Shown: positions 1 to 7,491, counted from the stretch's first letter. The stretch is 64,000 bases of DNA from Candidatus Manganitrophus sp. (GCA_028865235.1 CP114561.1:4112001-4176000); one strand, 5' to 3'. Numbers and translations: made by a program. The notes: generated by a model from the letters alone, not told the origin.

Positions 1-393
1 TTTTGCCTCATATTCAGAAAAACCGATTTCGGAGAATTGGTTGATGATTTCTTTGATCTTTAATGTTTTCAAGAAGGGGGTGACCTCTGGAAAAGCCATC
101 CTCACTACTGGGGTAGTGACTAGGCTGATAATTCCTCTAACTAACATGCAGTTGATACGCTTGTCAAGAAGAAAAAGGGAATCGAGCTTGTTTGAAGCAA
201 GAGCAGATGAGAAACGAAAAAAATGGCGATTTGTGTCGGCGCCATTGGAGCGCTCCGGATCGCGTTTGTTCTCAGTGATGATTAGGATTTATACCTATTC
301 ACCATTAGTATTGAATTCGATTGAGAGCATTCGTTAAGATCTAAATCCGAAGCGGTATTTACCCATTTAACCAGAGGATGATCAAAAGTCTCA
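1..393. other. Left-edge stretch without a convincing gene
   Basis: A 98-codon open frame at 41-337 has no recognisable domain and an unnatural composition rich in Arg, Ser and Leu, so I do not call it. A weak sigma-70-like pair (TTGTTC at 266-271; TATACC at 290-295, 18-base spacing) could serve the HTH gene that starts at 394. Nothing else is visible here. Confidence 0.4.
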
Positions 394-630
394 ATGCAGA
401 AGGACAAGAAGAACGAACGCAGACCGTTGACTCCGCGAGAGATAGAAGTCATTCGTTACGTGGCCGAAGGCTATAAAAACAAAGATATCGCCGAGAAGCT
501 GGGGATCCAAATCAAAACGGTGGAAACCCATCGGACGAACATCAACAACAAGCTCGGTTTCAACCACGTTTCTCAGCTGATTATCTATGCCATCCAGAAA
601 AAGTTGATTAAGATAGAGATAGAAGAGTAG
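394..630 (+). CDS. Stand-alone LuxR/GerE-type helix-turn-helix protein (78 aa)
   Basis: Almost the whole 78-residue protein is a GerE/LuxR C-terminal DNA-binding domain. It has the PLTPREIEV opening, the GYKNKDIAEKLGI helix and the KTVETHRTNI recognition helix, followed by KLGF. No receiver or autoinducer-binding domain is present, so the input that controls it is unknown. It could be a DNA-binding orphan that works with a separate sensor, or the remnant of a longer response regulator. The 5' neighbour lies outside or is absent; the downstream gene starts 170 bases later. Assignment to the HTH family is secure, the target genes are not known. Confidence 0.85.
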   Translation: MQKDKKNERRPLTPREIEVIRYVAEGYKNKDIAEKLGIQIKTVETHRTNINNKLGFNHVSQLIIYAIQKKLIKIEIEE

Positions 631-713
631 TTCGAAGTCATTGCTCCATCCTCCGATACCGAACGAACAGTCCCTCTTAATTTAATCTTAGATCCTTACC
701 GGTTTCAATTCTG

Positions 714-725
714 TAGAAATTTCTA
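714..725. promoter_or_regulatory. 12-base perfect palindrome, possible operator
   Basis: TAGAAATTTCTA at 714-725 is a perfect palindrome in the 170-base gap between the HTH gene and the next gene. It could bind a dimeric regulator, but AT-rich palindromes of this length also arise by chance. Confidence 0.25.
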
Positions 726-800
726 TAGTCTCATCGCGCTTGCTTAAAGAGAGACCAATTAAAAATTGCCTTTCAGCCGCAGTTCAGGTATATCCAGACC

Positions 801-1487
801 GTGGACGCTCAGGGGGAGACACGTCTGGATCGGATCATTCGGCTCGTATTGATTTTCTTGCTATTGTTATCCGCAGAGGGAAAAACGGCGGCTGCGGAGG
901 AATGGAACCCTTCCGATTATGGGTGGTTTCTTGCGGGAGGGGCGGCCGGGTTTATCTTACACGAAGGGGCCCATGCCCTGGTGGCCGAGTCGCTCGGCTT
1001 TGATGCGCGGCTCGAATCGCGGGGGAAACCGATTCCGTTTGTCGTCGTCCGTTATGACCTCGTCTCAACCAGAGATGAGAACGGACAGATTCTGTATACC
1101 GATGAGGCGGGAAGGCCGGTCTCCGACGGAGCGCAGAAGCAGTATGCGATCGCCTCGGCCGGAATCAACAGCCAAAACATCACCTCCGAGATCATCCTGA
1201 CGCTCCATCCGAATCTGCGTGAGGAGCGCAGGCCCTTCTTGAAGGGGGTCCTCGCTTTCGACATTGTTGTCTCGGCCGGATATGCCCTCATCGGCCGGAA
1301 AGACCCCGACGGCGATCTGCGCGGGATGTCGGAGGCGCTTGACGTGAGCGACAAATGGATGGCAACCCTCGTGTTATTGCCGGCGGCGGTGGACACCTAC
1401 CGTTACTTTTATCCGGAGTCCCGCTGGGCCCCCTGGGTCAGTCGGGGATCGAAAGCCTATCTCTTGGGACTGGCGTTCCGATGGTAA
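801..1487 (+). CDS. Predicted membrane protein with HExxH motif (M50-like), function unknown
   Basis: The 228-residue product opens with a basic N-terminus and a hydrophobic segment (about residues 11-24) ending in an Ala-rich stretch, which looks like a signal peptide or anchor. A second apolar segment (about 43-53) runs directly into H54-E-G-A-H58, the HExxH zinc-site pattern of membrane-linked metallopeptidases such as family M50. A third hydrophobic segment lies near residues 150-165. The second metal ligand of M50 proteins cannot be identified with certainty, so peptidase activity is only a possibility. The GTG start at 801 is the best available, but the true start is uncertain. The next gene begins 67 bases downstream on the same strand. 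Confidence 0.6.
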   Translation: MDAQGETRLDRIIRLVLIFLLLLSAEGKTAAAEEWNPSDYGWFLAGGAAGFILHEGAHALVAESLGFDARLESRGKPIPFVVVRYDLVSTRDENGQILYTDEAGRPVSDGAQKQYAIASAGINSQNITSEIILTLHPNLREERRPFLKGVLAFDIVVSAGYALIGRKDPDGDLRGMSEALDVSDKWMATLVLLPAAVDTYRYFYPESRWAPWVSRGSKAYLLGLAFRW

Positions 1488-1554
1488 CGATCTTCTCCTC
1501 GGATGGCGCCGGAGCCCTACACACGCCTTTTGAAATGTGTTAAGATCTCACCCC

Positions 1555-2529
1555 ATGAAACGGAAGTGGCTCGGTTTTCTTTCTCTATTGTTTCTGATTT
1601 CCGGAGCGGGTCTTCTTTTCTTCGGATCGACATCGGGTCAGACGATCGAACCGAATTTGGCCGACCCCGCTGCGCGAAAAGAGTGCCGCCTCTGTCACAA
1701 GGGGCCGGCGCGGCATCAGATCGACGATTCCCGCGACCCCTGGTGCGTGAACTGCCACCGGCTTCATAACCTGGGCGATATCTTGGGACTGGAGGCCTAC
1801 TTCCAACGGGCGGTCCGGGCCATTGAGCCGAAAAAAGGGGAGGAGATCATCGAACAGAAGATGGTCTTGATTCCGGCCGGCGAGTTTATCATGGGAGAGG
1901 ATTTTTTTAAAAAGAACGCCAGTCCGCGTCATAAAGTTTACCTGGATGATTACCATATCGATCTTTATGATGTGACCAACGCGCACTATAAGCGGTTTGT
2001 CGATGCGACCCGACGATTTCCCCCTTCCCATTGGAATCGGGATCAGTATCCGACGGGAAGGGCGAACCATCCGGTGACCTTCGTCAGCTGGTTCGATGCC
2101 GATGCTTATTGCAAATGGGAAGGAAAGCGTCTTCCGACGGAGACCGAATGGGAGAAGGCGGCGCGGGGCACCGATGGAAGAATGTTTCCTTGGGGAGCAC
2201 GGTTCGAGGCCAAGCGGGCGAATGTTCCCTCGGAGGGGATTCAGGATACGACGCCGGTAAACGCCTTTCCGGAGGGGAGGAGTCCTTATGGACTTTACGA
2301 CATGTCCGGAAACGTCTTTCAGTGGACCGCCGACTGGTTCCTTCCTTACCCGGGGAACAAGGTGCCGCATCCGAATTACGGTGAGAAGTTGAGGGTTCTC
2401 CGGGGAGGCTCCTTCTTCGACTGCAGCTATTATAAGTGCGGTCTCTCCTTCCAAACCTTCAACCGAATTTCCCTGTCGCCGGCGACCAAGGCGATCTCCG
2501 CCGGATTCCGCTGCGCTAAAAATCCGTGA
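1555..2529 (+). CDS. Dihaem cytochrome c / SUMF1 (formylglycine-generating enzyme-like) fusion
   Basis: The 324-residue protein has a signal peptide (about 1-29), then two c-type haem sites, C44-RLC-H48 and C64-VNC-H68. These are followed by a SUMF1/FGE-sulfatase domain (about 85-322) with the family marks IPAGEFIMG, RLPTETEWEKAARG, FPWG, YDMSGNVFQWT and LRGGS. After GGS come C290 and C295, a Cys-x4-Cys pair spaced as in the copper-binding pair of true formylglycine-generating enzymes, though offset by one residue from GGS. The haems imply export and electron transfer in the periplasm. I chose ATG 1555 over the GTG at 1537 because it gives a clean signal peptide. The stop codon lies in a heptad-type repeat. 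No sulfatase is in the window, so the substrate is unknown. Confidence 0.8.
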   Translation: MKRKWLGFLSLLFLISGAGLLFFGSTSGQTIEPNLADPAARKECRLCHKGPARHQIDDSRDPWCVNCHRLHNLGDILGLEAYFQRAVRAIEPKKGEEIIEQKMVLIPAGEFIMGEDFFKKNASPRHKVYLDDYHIDLYDVTNAHYKRFVDATRRFPPSHWNRDQYPTGRANHPVTFVSWFDADAYCKWEGKRLPTETEWEKAARGTDGRMFPWGARFEAKRANVPSEGIQDTTPVNAFPEGRSPYGLYDMSGNVFQWTADWFLPYPGNKVPHPNYGEKLRVLRGGSFFDCSYYKCGLSFQTFNRISLSPATKAISAGFRCAKNP

Positions 2530-2573
2530 GGCGTAAGGGGTAAATTAACGCTTCTCGCCTCCCGTCATTTCAG
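2526..2573. repeat. Imperfect 7-base-period array after the SUMF1 gene
   Basis: From 2526 the sequence reads as heptads GTGAGGC, GTAAGGG, GTAAATT, followed by a roughly complementary arm (AACGCTT, CTCGCCT, CCCGTCA). The stop codon of the preceding gene (2527-2529) lies in the first unit. This is one of several such arrays at gene junctions in the window. Confidence 0.5.
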
Positions 2574-2581
2574 GTTTTAGA

Positions 2582-3211
2582 ATGGTCCGGAGGGGAATCG
2601 ATCTTGTTGCGCTCTTCTATCTTGCCACGGCGCTGATCTGTTTTGTTCCCTATTTTCAATTCGACCATCCGCTCTTGATCGCAACCGGCCTCATCTATGC
2701 CGTTCCTTCATTCGTTATCGCAGGAGGGGTGGCGTTGAGACGGGCGTGGGGCCGGAAGCTGGCGATGATCCTCTCTCCGTTGCTCGTCTTGGTTGTTCTT
2801 CCCTTGATGGTAAAAAAACAGCCGACCTTCGTTTTTTCGTTTCCCTTCAGGATCGCAGTCACCTATCCCCCCTCTTCGGCCGTCGCCTTCAAATGGGTTT
2901 TTGGCCTTCTGCTGATGGGGCATCTTGTCTCGATGTTTTATCTTTTGCGGGGAAGGGTGAAGGAAGAATTTCAACAGAAAAGTGCCGGGGAAGAAGATCC
3001 AAAAGGGGGGACCCAGCGCTCGATCCGAATGTACGGGGGAAGAGGGGAACGGCGACTAGAAGCTGAGGATCATATCGGCATCGTCCATCTCTTCCAAGAG
3101 GAAGGAGGTCAAGCCGCGCGGCTCGTCGATTTCCGGAATCAGCTCTTCTTGCGTCAGGCCGGCGAGCGCCATGGAGGAGGTGCAGGTATAAAGCTTTACA
3201 TCGCCCTGTGA
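2582..3211 (+). CDS. Small membrane protein of unknown function, 3' end probably frameshifted
   Basis: The first 120 or so residues contain four hydrophobic segments (about 8-24, 28-48, 58-76 and 98-118), so this is an integral membrane protein; I recognise no family. After residue 140 the sequence becomes Gly/Arg-rich and, from 3056, runs antisense through a well-supported DsrE gene for 156 bases. A run of six G at 3005-3010 precedes this tail. A one- or two-base indel there would end the protein at about 3059 or 3066, just short of the convergent gene. The N-terminal part is credible; the annotated end at 3211 probably is not. Confidence 0.5.
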   Translation: MVRRGIDLVALFYLATALICFVPYFQFDHPLLIATGLIYAVPSFVIAGGVALRRAWGRKLAMILSPLLVLVVLPLMVKKQPTFVFSFPFRIAVTYPPSSAVAFKWVFGLLLMGHLVSMFYLLRGRVKEEFQQKSAGEEDPKGGTQRSIRMYGGRGERRLEAEDHIGIVHLFQEEGGQAARLVDFRNQLFLRQAGERHGGGAGIKLYIAL

Positions 3212-3469
3212 TTTGACATCCTGAATCACTTTCTGAAGGTCGACCATTCCGGTTGCTTCATAGTTTTTCTTTAACTCATTTTCGACCCCTCGGTAGACCT
3301 CCGAAAGGTTCAGTTCGGAGATTTTTTTCCGGGAGAGTTTATAGACCGCCTCGTCCCGGAAGAAGATACGAACAGACATCTCGCAGACGGCGGCGGCCAT
3401 GACCATCGTAAAGACGGTCACAAAATTATTGTGCGTTCCGCGGGTAACGACGATCGCCATCTTTTTCAT
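3056..3469 (-). CDS. DsrE/DsrF-like family protein
   Basis: This 137-residue soluble protein has the DsrE-family fold pattern. A first beta strand (AIVVTRG) is followed by a helix that starts a phosphate/nucleotide-like loop, then RIFFRDEAVY, and a late strand-turn VKLYTCTSSMALAGL where C98 occupies the usual sulfur-carrier position. DsrE-family proteins relay persulfide sulfur in oxidative Dsr systems or act in tRNA thiolation. It is the last gene of a five-gene minus-strand group, and its ATG overlaps the stop of the TusA-like gene by four bases (ATGA), which suggests translational coupling. Its partner enzymes (DsrAB, Hdr-like complex) are not in the window. Confidence 0.75.
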   Translation of the reverse strand: MKKMAIVVTRGTHNNFVTVFTMVMAAAVCEMSVRIFFRDEAVYKLSRKKISELNLSEVYRGVENELKKNYEATGMVDLQKVIQDVKSQGDVKLYTCTSSMALAGLTQEELIPEIDEPRGLTSFLLEEMDDADMILSF

Positions 3470-3714
3470 TTCAAGCCGCCTTTCTCGATAAAGATCTTGA
3501 CCAAGCCGTCAATGTCTTCGACTTTTACGATCGGATGCTTGAACTTGTTCGTCCAGGCGGTGATTTCACGCTGTTGGAACCGGTTTCCGTGGACCTCCAG
3601 GATTTCTCCCTTTTGCATCGGCGCCAGGGTCGTTCGAATGACGCCGAGACTACGACAGTCGATCGGGTTGAAATACTCGGTAACATTTAAAACTTTTGTG
3701 ACGTTCAGACTCAG
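3466..3714 (-). CDS. TusA-like sulfur-carrier protein lacking the CPxP cysteine
   Basis: The frame reading leftward to a TGA at 3466-3468 encodes about 82 residues with the TusA pattern: an N-terminal strand, NPIDCRSLGVI, a basic helix, KGEILEVHG, a central REITAWTNKFKHPI and a closing VKIFIEKGG. In typical TusA the sulfur is carried on the Cys of a CPxP motif. Here the aligned positions read VI, and the nearest Cys is seven residues earlier by alignment, after ILE-ASP. The frame has no ATG, GTG or TTG near its 5' end. CTG at 3714 sits seven bases after GGAG and is my best start, so the gene is missed by standard ORF callers. It lies between two DsrE-family genes and overlaps the next one by ATGA. 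Confidence 0.6.
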   Translation of the reverse strand: MSLNVTKVLNVTEYFNPIDCRSLGVIRTTLAPMQKGEILEVHGNRFQQREITAWTNKFKHPIVKVEDIDGLVKIFIEKGGLK

Positions 3715-3741
3715 AAAATGACTCCGTGAAGTCAGGTCGGA

Positions 3742-4128
3742 TTACCAGACCATGACACTGTCGTGCTCTTCCAATAAACGGATCGAATCATCCTCGCTGA
3801 TGATCTCGACCCCCTGAACCATGTCTTCTTTATTGATTCCACGGATTTTCATGTCTTCCGCTACCGCGCGGACCTTGGCCCCATGCTCGATCATAAAGGT
3901 CATCACCTTTTCAGGAGAGGTTTCATGGAGCATGATGTCCTGGCCGGCGATCTTGACGTTGACCTGCTGATTTTTGACGCCGTAGGTCACGGCCGAGTCA
4001 CGCAAAAGAACGTTGACCTCCACCGGGGTGTCGGAAACGCCGAGCGCGGTGGCGAAAACATGCGGATCGACCGGCTCAAAACTAAGATAGATCGGTTTTT
4101 CGAAAATAACCAGCACCTTGTTTGCCAT
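3742..4128 (-). CDS. DsrE-family protein without an obvious active-site cysteine
   Basis: This 128-residue protein begins MANKVLVIFEKPIY and contains the DsrE-type strand VEVNVLLRDSAVTYGV and a conserved C-terminal acidic tail ending in DSVMVW. The start at 4128 is preferred over 4170 because GGAG lies eight bases upstream. Unlike the flanking members I see no cysteine in the protein, so it may be a structural subunit, like the non-catalytic members of DsrEFH-type hexamers, rather than a sulfur acceptor. It is co-directional with its neighbours in the five-gene sulfur-carrier group. Confidence 0.65.
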   Translation of the reverse strand: MANKVLVIFEKPIYLSFEPVDPHVFATALGVSDTPVEVNVLLRDSAVTYGVKNQQVNVKIAGQDIMLHETSPEKVMTFMIEHGAKVRAVAEDMKIRGINKEDMVQGVEIISEDDSIRLLEEHDSVMVW

Positions 4129-4179
4129 CTTTTTTATCTCCGTCTGTTTCGTAGGAGCGCGATGAAACACTCCTCTCGT

Positions 4180-4626
4180 TTATCGATAGGTGGGGATGCA
4201 GATCACCCGGTCGGCCGCCTTGACGAATTTCCAGAGATCACCGAGGGTCCCGACGATCGATCCCCCCATCTGGTGTTTCTCGACCCCCCGCTCTTGCACG
4301 CAGAGAATGCAGGAAACCCAGTCGAGCTTGGCGCCGTGAAGGCCGGCGCGGATCAGCTGATCGATGAATCGGCCGACGTTCGGGTGTTTCTCGCCCAAGA
4401 CTTTCTGCAGCGAACCGGGCTCGTTGTGATCGATTTGATCTTTGTTGGTCAGGGTGACCGCTTCCTCGAAGGCCCAGACGTTCACATCGACCCCCCGCTG
4501 GAGAAGTTTCTCGACCAGCCGGAGAACGGTGGTCGGCGCCTCGCGTTGGTAGGAGCCGGTCGCGAGGACGATCGCAACCCTTTTTACCTTTGCCGGTGCC
4601 GCAGTCGGTGCGGTTGCAGTAGCCAT
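4180..4626 (-). CDS. DsrE-family sulfur-carrier protein with CxxC
   Basis: The 148-residue product has an Ala/Pro/Thr-rich N-terminal lead of about 13 residues, then a DsrE-type core: VKRVAIVLATGSYQRE, a helix, DVNVWAFEEAV and DWVSCILCVQERGV with C106 and C109. The second cysteine region matches the loop that carries the persulfide in DsrE/TusD. A further Cys (C143) is near the end. A good Shine-Dalgarno (AGGAGG at 4632-4637 on the minus strand) precedes the ATG. It is the second gene after the promoter at 5117-5146. Confidence 0.75.
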   Translation of the reverse strand: MATATAPTAAPAKVKRVAIVLATGSYQREAPTTVLRLVEKLLQRGVDVNVWAFEEAVTLTNKDQIDHNEPGSLQKVLGEKHPNVGRFIDQLIRAGLHGAKLDWVSCILCVQERGVEKHQMGGSIVGTLGDLWKFVKAADRVICIPTYR

Positions 4627-4657
4627 TGTTTCCTCCTAAAGTTTTGAAGAATTCGTT

Positions 4658-4983
4658 TTAATACCAAATGACCTTATCCGATCCCTCCGTGATCAGGTCC
4701 GCCAACTGATCGACGTTCGACTGTGTTACTCCATCGGCAAGCTGTGCGACGCCGCGGGCCTTGCACGAGATATCGTCGACCATGACTTTGGCGCCTCGCT
4801 TCGAGAGGTCGGTCAGATTCTTCCCGATATCCCCCCTTTTCGAGCGGCGATGACGCCGTTTTCGATCAGGAAAAGGGTCACCTCATTTCCATCCTCTTTT
4901 AATTTGGAGGCCACCTTCTGGATATAGCGGCCGTTCGTATATTCCGTCAAGTCACGGCTATCGACGATGAGATAACGAGCCAT
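4658..4983 (-). CDS. DsrE-family protein (frameshifted at C6/G6 run)
   Basis: The first 50 residues (MARYLIVDSRDLTEY...VTLFLIENGVIAARKG) are a typical DsrE N-terminal half. The natural C-terminal half, DIGKNLTDLSKRGAKVMVDDISCKARGV and onward to VIWY-stop at 4658, is in another frame. The switch is at a run of six C on the plus strand (4831-4836); adding one base restores one 108-residue protein. The Cys in DISCKARG is at the expected sulfur-carrier position. The ATG at 4983 follows a GGAGG-type ribosome site. It is the first gene of the sulfur-carrier group, about 130 bases from the promoter. Confidence 0.7.
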
Positions 4984-5116
4984 GTTCTCCCCTCCTACTC
5001 TGTATGAACGACACTTTTCCGATTTGAGCTTGCGAACTTCCGGACGTGATAAAAACGCGAACGCATCCATTCAATCACTGTAAGGGACGCTGGAAAAATA
5101 TTCCGATAGGCTTTTG

Positions 5117-5146
5117 ACTATAACGAAGGGTTTCCGGGCTTGTCAA
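5117..5146 (-). promoter_or_regulatory. Sigma-70-type promoter for the DsrE/TusA group
   Basis: On the minus strand TTGACA (5146-5141) and TATAGT (5122-5117) are separated by 18 bases. The first gene starts at 4983, leaving an untranslated leader of about 125 bases. Both hexamers are near consensus. Confidence 0.6.
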
Positions 5147-5231
5147 GGCCTTTATCGGGTTGATTTTTAGGCGATTGGAACCTTTTTCCGTAAGTTTCAA
5201 AGATGACGGGAAAGTTCACGGCAATTCGGTA

Positions 5232-5240
5232 TGCTATACT
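5232..5240 (+). promoter_or_regulatory. Extended -10 promoter candidate for the HDOD gene
   Basis: TGCTATACT at 5232-5240 is an extended -10 element (TGn plus TATACT). No good -35 hexamer is seen at 16-18 bases, as is usual for extended -10 promoters. The HDOD start codon is 107 bases downstream. Confidence 0.4.
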
Positions 5241-5346
5241 TTTACTCGGAAGTTATCCTCTGCAGTTTATTTCGTAAGTCAAAAGGAGCGGTGAGCGGCT
5301 GAAATGGATCAAAGTGACCGGCCCCCTCCCCGAATCAGGAGAGTCG

Positions 5347-6441
5347 ATGAATACGGAGCAGCCCCCACAGGCAATCATTGTCTGTCCCCACTGCCAAAAA
5401 GAGATCGAACTCCGGGTCAATAAAAAACCGGACGCTCCTTCCGCCGTAAGAAACCGTTCGGACGACCAGCGAGACGAAGAGACGGCCCCCGGAACATCGG
5501 GGCTCACTGTGAAGCAGGCGATCGAGGAGCTGATCGAGAAGCGCCCGATCGGGGGTGAAGGCAAACCGCCTGCGGCCGCCCAAGACGCAAAGCGGGGAGA
5601 GGAGATTCTCAGGGCCCTCGTTGCCAAAAAAATGAGCGATAGCAATTTTCAGGTTCCACCGATGCCCCATGTGGCCGAGCGCATCCTGATGATGGGACAT
5701 AATGCCGGCTCGATGGATCTTGCCAAGATCATCGCCAATGATCAAGCCATTACATCGAATATTATGCGGATCGCCAATTCGACTTTTTACGGAGGGGTCT
5801 ACAAGTTTGAAACCCTGCCCAACGCGATCACGCGGATCGGGCTCGATCAGGTCCGAATCTTGGTGCTCGGATTTTCGATGCTCTCAAAGGAGTTCGCCGG
5901 CGGGATTTATCGCGAAGAGTGTCGCCGGCTCAATCAGCATGCGGTCGCCTGCGCCTACCTTGCGGCGCTTCTCGCGGAGATCACCGGAGTGAAAGAGAAG
6001 GAGGATGCCTTCTTGGGGGGGCTGTTGCACGATATCGGACGACTGGTGATCTACACGGCGCTGGAGGGGGAGGCCCAAAAACAGAAAAAACGGTCGTGGG
6101 TGGACCGTGAGTGGAACGATGAAGACTTGAACGCTGTTCTCGCCGAATACCACGGGAACGCGGGCGGCTTTGTTGCCACCGCATGGAAGCTTCAGCCTTG
6201 GTTGAAGGAAGTAATCCGCCATCACCATGCGTTCCGGCAAGCGACCGAACGGCCGCGGCTGGTCGCTTTGGTCGCGCTCGCCAACCGGTACTGTCATCGG
6301 TTCGGTTTGGGCTGTCCCGAAGAAGAAATCGATGTTTTTGCGGACGGCCTGGGTGAGGCGGCACACTTCTCCAGAGAACGCGAGACGCTTCTCCTGGAAC
6401 GTCTCGATAAGATCAAAGATCTCTTAAAGCAACTCTCTTGA
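5347..6441 (+). CDS. HDOD-domain protein with N-terminal zinc-ribbon-like segment
   Basis: The 364-residue protein begins with a short CPHCQKEIELRV segment like half of a zinc ribbon (CxxC only). A variable linker follows, then an HDOD domain (about residues 100-300): FQVPPMPHVAERILMM, the characteristic NDQAITSNIMRIANS, a helix with AITRIGLDQVRILVLGFSM, and LLHDIGRLVIY. HDOD proteins are non-catalytic HD relatives that act as scaffolds in signalling and motility control. A C-terminal helical part contains HHHAF. ATG 5347 is chosen because AGGAG lies just upstream; an alternative start at 5314 is weaker. The gene converges on the flagellar operon with a 20-base gap and no clear terminator. 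Confidence 0.8.
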   Translation: MNTEQPPQAIIVCPHCQKEIELRVNKKPDAPSAVRNRSDDQRDEETAPGTSGLTVKQAIEELIEKRPIGGEGKPPAAAQDAKRGEEILRALVAKKMSDSNFQVPPMPHVAERILMMGHNAGSMDLAKIIANDQAITSNIMRIANSTFYGGVYKFETLPNAITRIGLDQVRILVLGFSMLSKEFAGGIYREECRRLNQHAVACAYLAALLAEITGVKEKEDAFLGGLLHDIGRLVIYTALEGEAQKQKKRSWVDREWNDEDLNAVLAEYHGNAGGFVATAWKLQPWLKEVIRHHHAFRQATERPRLVALVALANRYCHRFGLGCPEEEIDVFADGLGEAAHFSRERETLLLERLDKIKDLLKQLS

Positions 6442-6461
6442 TCGTTTCGGCGTCAAAGAGG

Positions 6462-6995
6462 TTATCGGCGGGTCCTTGCCAGTTTTTCCGTCAGCTTGGC
6501 CGCCTTGACCGGGCTTAAGTTGGTCAAGATTTGAGCGGCGCTCTTTTCCTTAATCTTTTCCAAAAGGTTCAGCGCAAGCGATTCATCCATCTTTTCGATC
6601 CGCGCGGCCGCCTCTTCCGGCGGCATCACCGCATACATCTTTGCGAGCCGTCCGAGCTGTTCATCTTCGGTCAGCTTCCGTTTCTTCTCTTTTTCTTCCA
6701 ATGCCTCTCGGATTTCGGAGTATTTTTTCAGCATCTGACCGACCTCTTGCTCCATCAGCCGAAGCCGTTCTTCTTTTTGATCGAGCTCTTGAGATCTTTT
6801 TTCGAGCTCGTTTTTTCTCTGCTCGATCGCCTGGATCATCGCGGCGGGGGCGGACAAATCGGGGAGAGGGGGGGGAGGAGGAGCGTCGGTGATCATCTCC
6901 CCCGCCTTCACCGGCTCTGTTTGGGCATAGAGGGGAGAGATCGCTGAAAAAAAGAAGAAGAGAGCGAGCAGGAGGGCCTTTTGCAGAAAGATCAT
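6462..6995 (-). CDS. MotE-like periplasmic flagellar protein (MgtE N-domain-like)
   Basis: The 177-residue product has a signal peptide (about 1-24, ending SPLYAQ), a Pro-rich stretch and a long coiled coil (about 55-115, heptads rich in Glu/Lys/Arg). It ends with a small MgtE N-terminal-like helical domain (LAKMYAVMPPEEAAARIEKM, ALNLLEKIKEKSAAQIL, KLTEKL). This is the architecture of MotE-type chaperones, which support the stator proteins in the periplasm. It is the last gene of the minus-strand flagellar operon and overlaps fliJ by four bases (ATGA). Confidence 0.75.
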   Translation of the reverse strand: MIFLQKALLLALFFFFSAISPLYAQTEPVKAGEMITDAPPPPPLPDLSAPAAMIQAIEQRKNELEKRSQELDQKEERLRLMEQEVGQMLKKYSEIREALEEKEKKRKLTEDEQLGRLAKMYAVMPPEEAAARIEKMDESLALNLLEKIKEKSAAQILTNLSPVKAAKLTEKLARTRR

Positions 6996-7435
6996 GGCGT
7001 CTCCCGCTTCGGACGTCCGGCCAATTCATCGAGAAGATTCCGTTCTTTTTTCTCGAGCTCTTTTAAATAGAGATCTTTTCTTTTTTCCTCTATTTTTTCC
7101 ACCACTTTTTTCTCGCGGGTTGCTTCAAGCAGGTCCTCCCGTTTTTTCTCGCATCGATCGGCGAGATGCTGGAGGGCTTTCCGCCGCTCCTCCAGCCGAT
7201 CGTGCTGATGCTTGATGAGGCGATAATAAAGATCGAGCTCGCCGGGAGCGATCCCCTTTACCTGCTGCTCTGCCAGATCTTTCAGAGCCGATTCCAATTC
7301 CCTGTGAAGGCGATGGAGCTGATCTTGCGCCGTGTCGAGGTCGTGTTTCATTTCAATGAACTCTTCTTGAACCTCTTCCTCGCGACGCTTCCGTTGTCGA
7401 AGAACAGCGTCTAGTTTTGACTGATAACGCGGCAT
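6992..7435 (-). CDS. fliJ: Flagellar export protein FliJ
   Basis: This 147-residue, highly charged protein is a single long coiled coil (RQRKRREEEVQEEF to the end), the normal size and form of FliJ. FliJ forms the central stalk of the export ATPase and links FliI to FlhA. Sequence conservation is low in this family, so the call rests on length, coiled coil, and position directly after fliI and before the MotE-like gene. The start ATG at 7435 is 49 bases downstream of the fliI stop. Confidence 0.85.
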   Translation of the reverse strand: MPRYQSKLDAVLRQRKRREEEVQEEFIEMKHDLDTAQDQLHRLHRELESALKDLAEQQVKGIAPGELDLYYRLIKHQHDRLEERRKALQHLADRCEKKREDLLEATREKKVVEKIEEKRKDLYLKELEKKERNLLDELAGRPKRETP

Positions 7436-7463
7436 GGCTCCTCTTTAAGTAACGTGACGGGGG

Positions 7464-7491
7464 CGACCCTTCTCACTTCTTCCTTCACTCT
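7464..7491. repeat. Short heptad-type repeat at the end of fliI
   Basis: On the minus strand the units GAGTGAA, GGAAGAA, GTGAGAA and GGG follow each other with a 7-base period. The fliI stop TGA (7487-7485) lies in the first unit. No complementary arm is evident. Confidence 0.4.

Noticed and set aside
41..337. 98-codon ORF at the left edge
   Set aside because: No domain, no ribosome site and unnatural composition; more likely noncoding.
1585..2454. 289-codon minus-strand ORF opposite the SUMF1 gene
   Set aside because: Exact antisense of a gene with clear haem and SUMF1 motifs; composition is that of a shadow frame.
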